A stretch of DNA of 50,919 bases from Lachnospiraceae bacterium. GTDB lineage: Bacteria > Bacillota > Clostridia > Lachnospirales > Lachnospiraceae. The first letter of the stretch is position 1, and each line of letters begins with the position of its first letter. The position numbers and the translations under genes are program-made. Shown one piece after another: positions 35,352 through 42,904 of this stretch. The notes beneath the pieces were generated by a model. It did not search any database, had not been told where the DNA came from, and saw only the letters and a program-made list of their open reading frames with translations. The stretch is from contig JAFXSQ010000064.1 in the NCBI GenBank assembly GCA_017525525.1, positions 1 through 50,919 of the forward strand, read 5' to 3'.

Positions 35352-35993
35352 ATGTTTTCACCGGACGGTAGCTTAAGCAGAATACTTTCAACGGTTTTCG
35401 ATGTGTTGATGATAGGGATACTGTGGCTTGTCACAAGCCTGCCGATTATCACTCTCGTTCCTGCGACGATATCCGCTTATCATACCATGGCTAAGGTTGT
35501 AAGGTACAAGAGCGGCTACATAAGAGAGGAGTTCTTTGCAGAGTTTAAAGCAAACTTCAAGAGGACGCTGCCGCTGATGATAGTAAATACTGTGCTGACA
35601 GCGCTATTCGTTGTGGAGCTTGTGTACCTTTGGTCTCTTGATGCAAAGAAGTACGGCCCAATGTTCATGATTGTTTTGGGAATAGCATTTTTGTACACCT
35701 GTGTGATTATGTACATTCCGGCATTTCTCTCGCGCTTCGATGAGAAGGTATGGGATGTGATAAAGCTTTCGGCTTATGTGGCCTTCAGATATCTGCCGGT
35801 AACCGTGCTTATGATCATAGTGCTTATAGCAGCGTGCTTAGCGGTATGGATCGCGCCCTGGGCCTGTGTTGTTTTGCCGGGCGTGTACATATTCCTGATT
35901 ACATTTCCGATGGAAAAGATACTGAAGGTGTTTATCGAGGATGATGAGGATGCGTGGTGGGAGGATAACTCTGATACTAATACTAAAGAGTGA
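35352..35993 (+). CDS. Second YesL-like (DUF624) membrane protein
   Basis: The 213-aa product has about five membrane helices and the family signature 'LWLVTSLPIITLVPATISAYH' near the N-terminus. It ends in an acidic tail (EDDEDAWWEDNSDTN). It is clearly homologous to the 18646 product (both share 'DV.M....W...SLPI.T..PA...YH', 'YIP.FLSRF' and 'FRY...T'). The ribosome site is weak (TAAGG at 35344-35348). It lies behind a strong terminator, so it probably depends on read-through or an unseen promoter. Function in the family is unknown; the association with sugar importers is established by recurring gene context. Confidence 0.85.
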   Translation: MFSPDGSLSRILSTVFDVLMIGILWLVTSLPIITLVPATISAYHTMAKVVRYKSGYIREEFFAEFKANFKRTLPLMIVNTVLTALFVVELVYLWSLDAKKYGPMFMIVLGIAFLYTCVIMYIPAFLSRFDEKVWDVIKLSAYVAFRYLPVTVLMIIVLIAACLAVWIAPWACVVLPGVYIFLITFPMEKILKVFIEDDEDAWWEDNSDTNTKE

Positions 35994-36129
35994 CTGGAGT
36001 TATGCGGCAGGGAATTGAACAACACAGCGAAGTACACTGCTGAAATGACGAAAATCTCCAAGATAAGATTCGCAATGCTGTCATATATACAGCCACTGTA
36101 CGGAGAAGTATTAAGAAAAGTATGATCTC

Positions 36130-36388
36130 TGGCTACCAAAAAGGAAGAAAACCCTGAAAAAGGTAGCCAAACAGGCGAAATAAGACAAGAAAACCCTGGA
36201 AATGGCTACCAAAAAGGAAGAAAACCCTGAAAAAGGTAGCCAAACAGACGGGAAAAAGCAAGAAAACCCTGGAAATGGCTACCAAAAAGGTCAAAAAAAC
36301 AAAAAAAGGTAGCCAAACAGGCGAAATAAGGCGAGAGATTCCGGAAACTGGCTACCAAAAAGGAAGAAAACCTTGAAAAAGGTAGCCA
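36130..36388. repeat. Four-unit 73-bp tandem array of GGCTACC/GGTAGCC hairpins
   Basis: GGCTACC occurs at 36131, 36204, 36277 and 36350, and its complement GGTAGCC at 36162, 36235, 36308 and 36381. Both series step exactly 73 bases. Each unit can form an 8-bp stem (TGGCTACC/GGTAGCCA) around a 24-base A/G-rich loop, and the 'AAGAAAACCCTG' word is repeated in loop and linker. Copies 1 and 2 are nearly identical, and copy 3 has a diverged loop. Stop codons and the non-triplet period rule out coding. The rest of the 435-base gap (35994-36129, 36389-36428) holds nothing I recognise. The array lies just upstream of the GH130 gene, so a regulatory role is plausible. Confidence 0.9.
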
Positions 36389-36437
36389 AACAGCAAAAGC
36401 AATGTAAACAAATTATATTATCAGGAGGATGACGATA

Positions 36438-37460
36438 ATGTCAGTTAAGATGTTGAACTGCCCGGCAGTTCCGAATATCCCGTGGCAGGAGAAGCCTGCG
36501 GTTCTCAAGGATGCTCCAATCTGGAGATACGACAAGAACCCGATTATAGACAGAAACCCGATTGAGAATGTAGCCCGTATCTTTAATTCGGCTGTTATGC
36601 CCTACGGTGATAAGTTCGTAGGTGTGTTCAGAGGTGAGGGAAGAAACGGTGTGTCATTCATTTACCTCGGCTGGAGCGAGGATGCAATACACTGGGAGTT
36701 TGAGAAGGAGAAGGTTAATTTCGTCAACGAGAAGGGCGAGCCCTTCCAGCCCAACTATGCATATGATCCGAGACTTGTTAAGGTTGAGGATACTTATTAC
36801 ATCATGTGGTGCGTCGATTTCTACGGCGCTGCCATAGGCCTTGCCAAGACCACGGATTTCAAGACCTTTGTAAGACTTGAGAATCCCTTCCTTCCATTCA
36901 ACAGAAATGCGGTTTTATTCCCGAGAAAGATAAACGGAAACTTTGTTATGCTCTCACGTCCTTCGGACAGCGGACACACTCCCTTCGGCGATATATTCGT
37001 ATCCGAGAGCCCGGATCTTACCTACTGGGGCAAGCACCGTCATGTGATGGGAAGAAGCTCGGAGTGGTGGGAGTCACTCAAGATAGGAGGAGGTGCTGCT
37101 CCTATAGAGACTACAGAAGGCTGGCTTTTGTTCTATCACGGTGTAAGCGGAACCTGCAACGGATATGTATATTCTATTGGCGGAGCAATCCTTGACATCG
37201 ATAATCCGTCTATAGTTAAGTATCGCTGCGAGAATTTCATACTCACTCCGGAAGCAGAGTATGAGGAGAGAGGCTTTGTTCCGAATGTTACATTCCCATG
37301 CGCAACCATTCACGATCCGGAGACGGGAAGAATTGCACTTTACTACGGTGCGGCTGACTCTTATGTTGCGCTTGCGTTTACCGAGCTTGAGCCGATAGTT
37401 GATTATATCAAGGCACATAGTGTTACAAGGCATGATGACACCGAGATCGGAATAAGATAG
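36438..37460 (+). CDS. GH130 beta-1,4-mannoside phosphorylase
   Basis: ATG 36438 is chosen because AGGAGG (36423-36428) is 9 bases upstream; the earlier in-frame ATG 36429 overlaps that site. The 340-aa protein has no signal peptide and is cytoplasmic. It has the five-bladed propeller pattern of GH130: 'RIFNSAVMPYGDKFVGVFRGE', 'YAYDPRLVK' with the presumed general acid Asp110, 'GLAKTTDF', 'LLFYHGVSGTCNGYVYSIG' and 'FPCATIHDPETGRIALYYGAAD'. Family enzymes phosphorolyse beta-1,4-mannosides to mannose-1-phosphate. Length and N-terminus favour the manno-oligosaccharide group (GH130_2 type) over mannosyl-glucose phosphorylase, but this is not certain. It conserves energy from imported mannan fragments. 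Confidence 0.9.
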   Translation: MSVKMLNCPAVPNIPWQEKPAVLKDAPIWRYDKNPIIDRNPIENVARIFNSAVMPYGDKFVGVFRGEGRNGVSFIYLGWSEDAIHWEFEKEKVNFVNEKGEPFQPNYAYDPRLVKVEDTYYIMWCVDFYGAAIGLAKTTDFKTFVRLENPFLPFNRNAVLFPRKINGNFVMLSRPSDSGHTPFGDIFVSESPDLTYWGKHRHVMGRSSEWWESLKIGGGAAPIETTEGWLLFYHGVSGTCNGYVYSIGGAILDIDNPSIVKYRCENFILTPEAEYEERGFVPNVTFPCATIHDPETGRIALYYGAADSYVALAFTELEPIVDYIKAHSVTRHDDTEIGIR

Positions 37461-37497
37461 TCATCGTGGACGGGAGTGACAAGTGTAATTTGTTTTG

Positions 37498-37526
37498 TTG
37501 TCAAGAGGCACCGTCGATGATATAAT
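37498..37526 (+). promoter_or_regulatory. Near-consensus sigma-A-type promoter
   Basis: TTGTCA (37498-37503), a 17-base spacer and a perfect TATAAT (37521-37526), 55 bases before the small ChW-protein gene. It is the strongest promoter match in the window. Confidence 0.85.
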
Positions 37527-37580
37527 CAGCCTTAGATGTTTTTGTAAGGTTAATTATTCATATTAAGAAAGGGAGGTTTA

Positions 37581-38837
37581 ATGTCTATGAAAATCTTACG
37601 TAAAATATTTACAGTGATGCTGACGTTGTGCCTTGTGATTTGTATGTGTGTGGTGACCACTCCCGCAACGGTTAAGGCTGAGACTGTAAGTCAGGCGACA
37701 TCGATTGAGGTTGGGCTGAAGTATACGGGCAATTGCAACTATAACAACAAAAAGGTTTATAAGTTTACGCTCAAGAAATCGGGATTGATCTATTTTAACA
37801 ATACTGATTATGAGAGCCATGGGGATAAGATATATCTTTATTTTTACCATGAGGAGGATTTGTCTAATTATTTAGGTAGATTTCGTTCTGAGTATAATGA
37901 TAATATTGGATACTATGTGGCTAACAACTATGACTATGTATACTTAATGGCCGGTACTTATTATCTAATCGTTGAAACCGACTCGGATACTAATATAGCT
38001 TTTGCGTTTAAGATGAATTACAAGTCTGCAAATGAATCCTTTGCCGAAACATACTCTTCCAGGTATGATGTTATTTCAAACGCTAAGAAGGTTAATGTGG
38101 ATACCTGGTATCGCGGAGTATTGTCTGATGATGATAATATAGATATGTATAAGTTCACGGTCCCCAATAAACAGACTGTAAAGGTTACTTTTAAAGCACT
38201 CGAAGGAGACTACAGGTTATACGGGTATTTTATCAGCTCGGATGGAAAAGAAATAACATGCGATAATTCGAAAGCCGGTGAAAGTGGTGCCGGGGAAATC
38301 TCGAGTACGTTAGAGGCGGGTACTTACTATGTAAAGTTTGAAAGTAATAATGGATTCTATAAATTCAGAATAACGCCTTGTGTAAGCGTGTCCTATAGTA
38401 CTTTTGTTCAGTCGTATGGCTGGCGCCCTGAGGTCTCCAACGGAGCCTTTTCCGGTACATCGGGACAGAAAAAGAGACTTGAGGCACTTAAGATCCGGAT
38501 ATCCGAGAAGCCTTATAAGGGAAGTGTAATGTATAATGCTTATGTTCAGAAGATCGGCTGGCAGGGTTGGAAGTCCAACGGCGCGGTTGCCGGTACGACA
38601 AACAAAGGCTATAGAACCGAAGCAATCAAGGTTCAGCTTTCAAAGGATATGAAGACGCATTATGACATATACTACAGAGTATATATCCAGAAAATAGGCT
38701 GGTCCGGTTGGGCGAAAAACGGTAATCCTGCCGGAAGTGCCGGATTTGCTTACAGGCTTGAAGGTATGCAGGTGAAGATTCTGCCTAAGGGAAGCGCGGC
38801 ACCGGGCAGTTCAAAGAAGGCATATACTACGAAATAA
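37581..38837 (+). CDS. Secreted protein with two PPC-like beta domains and three ChW repeats (418 aa)
   Basis: GGGAGG (37571-37576) precedes two in-frame ATGs at 37581 and 37587. Spacing (4 or 10 bases) does not settle the start, and both give a signal peptide ending near VKA. Two beta domains (about 38-150 and 165-268) contain 'YKFTL', 'AGTYYLIVETDSD' and 'MYKFTVP...LEAGTYYVKFES', as in bacterial pre-peptidase C-terminal domains. Three ChW repeats follow (about 272-408), with 'FVQSYGW', 'AYVQKIGWQGW' and 'VYIQKIGWSGWAKNG', then a short Lys/Ser tail. It shares the ChW module type with the 1.8-16.8 kb array but is not closely related in DNA. It has its own strong promoter between two cytoplasmic glycosidase genes. 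Confidence 0.85.
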   Translation: MSMKILRKIFTVMLTLCLVICMCVVTTPATVKAETVSQATSIEVGLKYTGNCNYNNKKVYKFTLKKSGLIYFNNTDYESHGDKIYLYFYHEEDLSNYLGRFRSEYNDNIGYYVANNYDYVYLMAGTYYLIVETDSDTNIAFAFKMNYKSANESFAETYSSRYDVISNAKKVNVDTWYRGVLSDDDNIDMYKFTVPNKQTVKVTFKALEGDYRLYGYFISSDGKEITCDNSKAGESGAGEISSTLEAGTYYVKFESNNGFYKFRITPCVSVSYSTFVQSYGWRPEVSNGAFSGTSGQKKRLEALKIRISEKPYKGSVMYNAYVQKIGWQGWKSNGAVAGTTNKGYRTEAIKVQLSKDMKTHYDIYYRVYIQKIGWSGWAKNGNPAGSAGFAYRLEGMQVKILPKGSAAPGSSKKAYTTK

Positions 38838-38841
38838 GACT

Positions 38842-38880
38842 AAAAGCTATCGCATAGGGAGACCTGCGCGATAGCTTTTT
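38842..38880 (+). terminator. Rho-independent terminator after small ChW gene
   Basis: AAAAGCTATCGC / GCGATAGCTTTT inverted repeat running into a T-run. Confidence 0.9.
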
Positions 38881-38994
38881 AATGCAATTTATATCCGTAT
38901 TTTATGGTATTATTTTATGTGTTTTTGTTATAAATTTACAGTGCTTATCAGTACGCCCCGTCCCCGGTGACGGGCAGAAAGCAGAGGATAAAGG

Positions 38995-41193
38995 ATGCAA
39001 AACAGTATAGAGTTTGATGGACATATTTTTGCGCTTAATGCGGGAGACAGCTCGTATCTGATGGGACTCGCAAAGAGCGGTGAGGGAAAGAAGTACCTCG
39101 GGCATATAGGGTTTGTAAAGAGGGTAAGCAGGCCTTCGGGAGCGGATGCCTTGCGAACCTCGGAGTATTCTTTTATAAGCGAGGGAAAGCCGGGAGATAA
39201 GTGCACCTTTATGGACGGTTTCCCGTTCGAGTATCCCGCGGGCGGCGTGGGTGACTTCAGGGAGAATGCCCTTGAGATTGAAAATGAAGCGGGCTGTACG
39301 GCTGCTGAACTTGTATATGTATCACACAGAGTATATGACGGCAAGGAGAAGCTTGCAGGCTTGCCTGCGACCTTCGGAGACAGTGACAAGGTGAAGACAC
39401 TGGAGATCACGCTTACGGACGAAGTACTTTCTCTTGATGTCATTCTTATGTACAGTATATTTGAAGAACGAAATGTGGTGGTGAGGAGTGCCAAGCTCTT
39501 CAACCGCGGAGAACATGCCCTTTATATCAGGAAGGCGCTTTCCGCCTGTCTTGAGTTCGACGGGCGGGACAAGGAGCTAATCACCTTGCCGGGGTCATGG
39601 GCCAGAGAGAGGTACATAGACAGGCAGCAGCTTGGCTTCGGCAGACATATAGTCGGTAGTAAGAGGGGCATATCAAGCCATCAGGATCATCCTTTTATCG
39701 CAGTTCTTGACAGAAGCACGACTCAGGAGTCGGGCGAGCTCGTGGCTATGAACTTCGTGTACTCGGGCTGTTTCATGGCTTGCGCGGAAGTGACTCAGCA
39801 TAATATGTGCCGCATGCTGATGGGACTCGGGACCGATACATTTAAGTGGAAGCTCGAGTCGGGCGCGGAGTTCACCACGCCGGAGGTTGTAGTAGTCAGA
39901 TCGTCTAACGGATTAGACGAAATGACTCACGATCTGCACGAGCTTTATCGAGACCATCTGATAAGAAGTCCATATCTTCATAAGAAGAGACCTATACTGA
40001 TCAATAACTGGGAAGCGACATACTTCAATTTCAACGAGGAGAAACTTCTCGACATAGCATGGGAGGCTAAGAAAAACGGAATAGAGATGCTGGTCATGGA
40101 CGACGGCTGGTTCGGAGTGAGGGATAGCGATAACTGCTCGCTCGGCGACTGGAAGGTCGACAGACGCAAGCTCCCCGACGGAGTGGACGGACTGTGCAGG
40201 AAGGTAAATGAGATCGGGCTAGAGATGGGCATATGGTTCGAGCCGGAGATGATATCCCCTGACTCGGATTTGTACAGGGCGCACCCCGACTGGGCGCTTC
40301 AGATACCGGGCAGAGAGCCGCAGCTTTGCAGGACGCAGTTTGTGCTTGACATAACAAGAAAGGAGGTCCGCGACTATGTATACGAATCGGTTGCCACCGT
40401 CCTTCGAAGCTCTAATATCCGCTATGTAAAGTGGGATATGAACAGACCGCTTACAGATCTTGGCAGCAGCGGGCTTCCCGCTGACCGCCAGGGTGAGATA
40501 ACTCACAGATATATGCTTGCAGTCTACGAGCTCCAGGAGAGATTGCTTGGCGAGTTCCCTGAGCTTCTGCTTGAGAACTGCACCTCCGGAGGAGGGCGCT
40601 TCGATCCCGGCATGCTCTTCTACAGCCCGCAGTTCTGGTGCTCGGATGATACCGATGCCATGGAACGCCTCTACATACAGGAAGGTACCATGCTGCTGTA
40701 CCCGCTATCGACTATGGGAGCGCATGTATCAGACTGCCCGAACCATATAGTGGGACGAACTACGGACTTCGAGGTACGAGGCATGGTAGCACTGGCGGGA
40801 ACCTTCGGCTACGAGCTCGATATAACCAGGATAAGCGATGACGACAGAGCCATGATCTCCGATCAGGTTGCCATGTATCATAAGTATAACGACCTTGTAC
40901 GCGAGGGCGATTACTACCGCATTGCCTCCGCACGCGAAAACGGAAGCTATGACTGCTGGGAGGTCGTATCCAAGGATAAAACCGAAGTGCTTGTAACCTT
41001 CATCAGGCAGCGCGCCTACGCCGCAACCCGCCCGCCGAAGATAAGGCTGAAAGCCTTATCACCCGAGCGTACCTACACCTTGGACGACGGACGCTCCTTC
41101 TACGGCGACACCCTGATGAATCTCGGCATGGTAACCGATAAACTCTGGGGCGACAACAAAGGAAAACTATACCATTTCACCTCTAATATGTAG
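38995..41193 (+). CDS. GH36 alpha-galactosidase (cytoplasmic)
   Basis: AGAGGA (38983-38988) lies 6 bases before ATG 38995. The 732-aa protein has no signal peptide and the usual GH36 layout: an N-terminal beta supersandwich (1-315), a (beta/alpha)8 barrel (about 330-640) and a C-terminal beta sandwich. Barrel landmarks are 'NNWEATYFNFNEEKLLDIA' and 'MDDGWFGVRDSDN'. The nucleophile Asp481 is in YVKWDMNR, and the acid/base Asp is in 'WCSDDTDAMERL' (about 551). Length matches clostridial and bacillar family members (720-750 aa). It would remove alpha-1,6-galactose from imported galactomanno-oligosaccharides before phosphorolysis; raffinose-type sugars are an alternative substrate. Confidence 0.95.
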   Translation: MQNSIEFDGHIFALNAGDSSYLMGLAKSGEGKKYLGHIGFVKRVSRPSGADALRTSEYSFISEGKPGDKCTFMDGFPFEYPAGGVGDFRENALEIENEAGCTAAELVYVSHRVYDGKEKLAGLPATFGDSDKVKTLEITLTDEVLSLDVILMYSIFEERNVVVRSAKLFNRGEHALYIRKALSACLEFDGRDKELITLPGSWARERYIDRQQLGFGRHIVGSKRGISSHQDHPFIAVLDRSTTQESGELVAMNFVYSGCFMACAEVTQHNMCRMLMGLGTDTFKWKLESGAEFTTPEVVVVRSSNGLDEMTHDLHELYRDHLIRSPYLHKKRPILINNWEATYFNFNEEKLLDIAWEAKKNGIEMLVMDDGWFGVRDSDNCSLGDWKVDRRKLPDGVDGLCRKVNEIGLEMGIWFEPEMISPDSDLYRAHPDWALQIPGREPQLCRTQFVLDITRKEVRDYVYESVATVLRSSNIRYVKWDMNRPLTDLGSSGLPADRQGEITHRYMLAVYELQERLLGEFPELLLENCTSGGGRFDPGMLFYSPQFWCSDDTDAMERLYIQEGTMLLYPLSTMGAHVSDCPNHIVGRTTDFEVRGMVALAGTFGYELDITRISDDDRAMISDQVAMYHKYNDLVREGDYYRIASARENGSYDCWEVVSKDKTEVLVTFIRQRAYAATRPPKIRLKALSPERTYTLDDGRSFYGDTLMNLGMVTDKLWGDNKGKLYHFTSNM

Positions 41194-41195
41194 TG

Positions 41196-41224
41196 TAATC
41201 AAACACCTAAACATATGATATAAT
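41196..41224 (+). promoter_or_regulatory. Possible promoter of the SASA-type esterase gene
   Basis: A perfect TATAAT (41219-41224) with a poor -35 candidate (TAATCA, 41196-41201) at 17-base spacing. There is no terminator between the GH36 gene and this site, so it could be internal to an operon. Confidence 0.4.
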
Positions 41225-41260
41225 ACAAACAATTATCCTATACACGAGGGAGGAACCACA

Positions 41261-42802
41261 TTGAAACTTGCAGCGATATTTTCCGAGCATCTGATGCTCC
41301 AGAGAGATAAGGAAACCTACATCTTCGGTGAGACGGATATAGACGAGACAATTACAGTCTCAATTGATGATATAAGCGTTAAGTCCGATGTTAAGAAGGG
41401 CGATTTCAGGATAAAGCTTCCGGCGCACAAAGCCGGCGGTCCGTACACCATGACTGTTTCGGGAACAAGCGGAACGGTAACCGTTGAGGATGTCCTCTAC
41501 GGCGAGGTATGGCTTGCCAACGGTCAGTCGAACATAGAACTCGAACTCCAGGGAGCCAGAGGCGGTCTGGATATAATCAACAGTATTGACAATGACAGGG
41601 TACGCTTCTACAATGTTCCAAAGTGTGCTATAATGGACGAGGTTCCTGAGGCTGAAAATGGCCTTACCTGGCGCCTTTGTAAAAAGGGAGACTTTAAGGA
41701 TATCTCTGCAATAGGTTATTATTTCGCGGATGTGATAAGCAGGGAGCTTGGAGTACCGGTAGGAATAGTAGACTGCTATAGGGGCGGTAGCTCGGTAACC
41801 TGCTGGCTTAAGGAGGAGATACTCCACGCCATGCCGGAGGGAGATCCGTACTTTAAATCATACGATGAGGCATGTGAGGGAAGAACCGAAGAAGAGTACG
41901 AGGCGGAGATTATTGATTACGATTCAAGGGTAGAAGCCTGGTGCGCAAGAGAGGCAGAAGTTCATAAGACCAATCCGTCGCTTGCCGGCCATGAACTGGA
42001 AGAGGCAATCGGCAACTTCCCCTGGCCGCCACCAATGGGCTGGAAGTCCGCATGGAGACCGTGCGGTATTTACTACAGCATGCTTGAGCGAATTATCCCC
42101 TTTACATTTAAGGGAATACTTTACTACCAGGGAGAGGAAGACGGCCCGAGATATCAGCTTTATAAGAACCTTCTCAAGGCTCTGATAAAGGAGTATCGCG
42201 AAGACTTTATGGATGAGACGCTGCCGTTTATCGACCTGCAGCTTCCGATGTGGATTGAGCGAACAGCAGAGGAGACAAGAGAGTGGGGAGGCCTGCGCGA
42301 GGCACAGAGACAGGCTGTTGAGGAGACGGATAATACTTATCTGTCTATCCTGTTAGACTGTGGCGAAGTAGACAACATCCATCCGGTTGATAAAGAAACC
42401 CCGGGTACAAGACTTGCTGTCAACACGCTCGAATGGATATACGACAGCGATAAGGGGGCAACCTCGCCTGAGCTTGACAAGACGACTGTTGACGGCAATC
42501 GCATAATACTTACCTTCAGGAATACATTCGGTTTACTTAAGACTGCAGATAATGAACTGCTCGACTACCGTAATGAAAATACATCAGAAGTCCCGAATCA
42601 CATCTACGGCTTTGAGGCAACCTCCGACGGCGCTGACTGGTTCGTCCCCGAAGCAAAACTCGCGGGTGATACCGTTGAGCTCACCATCCCTGATGGGATG
42701 TCTGTCAAGGGTATCCAATACGGGTATTTTAATTACGGTAAAGTAAATATTTACAATGCTAAAGATATGCCATTAGCACCATTTAAAAAAGAATTGTTAT
42801 AA
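41261..42802 (+). CDS. Cytoplasmic SGNH acetylesterase of the sialate O-acetylesterase (SASA) superfamily
   Basis: TTG 41261 is used because GGGAGG (41248-41253) is 7 bases upstream and the family N-terminus (FSEHLMLQRDKE) begins there. There is no signal peptide. A beta domain (1-75) is followed by a split SGNH domain: 'GEVWLANGQSN' (Ser about 90), 'DCYRGGSSVTCW' (about 171-182), 'YYQGEED' (about 288-294) and 'DNIHP' (His about 374). A C-terminal beta domain closes the 513-aa protein. Family members deacetylate sugars. In mannan loci of Lachnospiraceae, esterases of this general kind deacetylate imported manno-oligosaccharides, and that is the inferred role here. Sialic acid as substrate is less likely, as no sialidase or nan genes are present. 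Confidence 0.85.
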   Translation: MKLAAIFSEHLMLQRDKETYIFGETDIDETITVSIDDISVKSDVKKGDFRIKLPAHKAGGPYTMTVSGTSGTVTVEDVLYGEVWLANGQSNIELELQGARGGLDIINSIDNDRVRFYNVPKCAIMDEVPEAENGLTWRLCKKGDFKDISAIGYYFADVISRELGVPVGIVDCYRGGSSVTCWLKEEILHAMPEGDPYFKSYDEACEGRTEEEYEAEIIDYDSRVEAWCAREAEVHKTNPSLAGHELEEAIGNFPWPPPMGWKSAWRPCGIYYSMLERIIPFTFKGILYYQGEEDGPRYQLYKNLLKALIKEYREDFMDETLPFIDLQLPMWIERTAEETREWGGLREAQRQAVEETDNTYLSILLDCGEVDNIHPVDKETPGTRLAVNTLEWIYDSDKGATSPELDKTTVDGNRIILTFRNTFGLLKTADNELLDYRNENTSEVPNHIYGFEATSDGADWFVPEAKLAGDTVELTIPDGMSVKGIQYGYFNYGKVNIYNAKDMPLAPFKKELL

Positions 42803-42833
42803 GTTTAAGTTGTTTTGTTTATTCAGTAAAAAA

Positions 42834-42891
42834 CGTGCGCTGAAGCGTCACAGTAGTCAAGCCAATAAACTCCGTGCGCTGAAGCGTCACA
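42834..42891. repeat. 19-bp direct repeat pair before the GGDEF-fusion gene
   Basis: CGTGCGCTGAAGCGTCACA occurs at 42834-42852 and again at 42873-42891, exactly 39 bases apart. Each copy is itself a near-palindrome (GTGCGC-TGAA-GCGTCAC, one bulged T). The second copy abuts the AAGGAA ribosome site of the downstream gene. They are candidate operators or leader hairpins. Confidence 0.8.
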
Positions 42892-42904
42892 TAAGGAACA
42901 CTAT

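Noticed and set aside
36045-36125. 26-codon ORF (MTKISKIRFAMLSYI...) before the 73-bp array
   Set aside because: It has no ribosome binding site and no neighbour in frame; length is within chance expectation.
36130-36388. CRISPR-like appearance of the repeat array
   Set aside because: The sequences between hairpins are also conserved from unit to unit, only four units exist, the period is 73 bases and no cas genes are nearby.
41261-42802. Naming this enzyme a sialate O-acetylesterase in the strict sense
   Set aside because: The fold family matches, but no sialic acid genes are nearby and the mannan context gives a better substrate.
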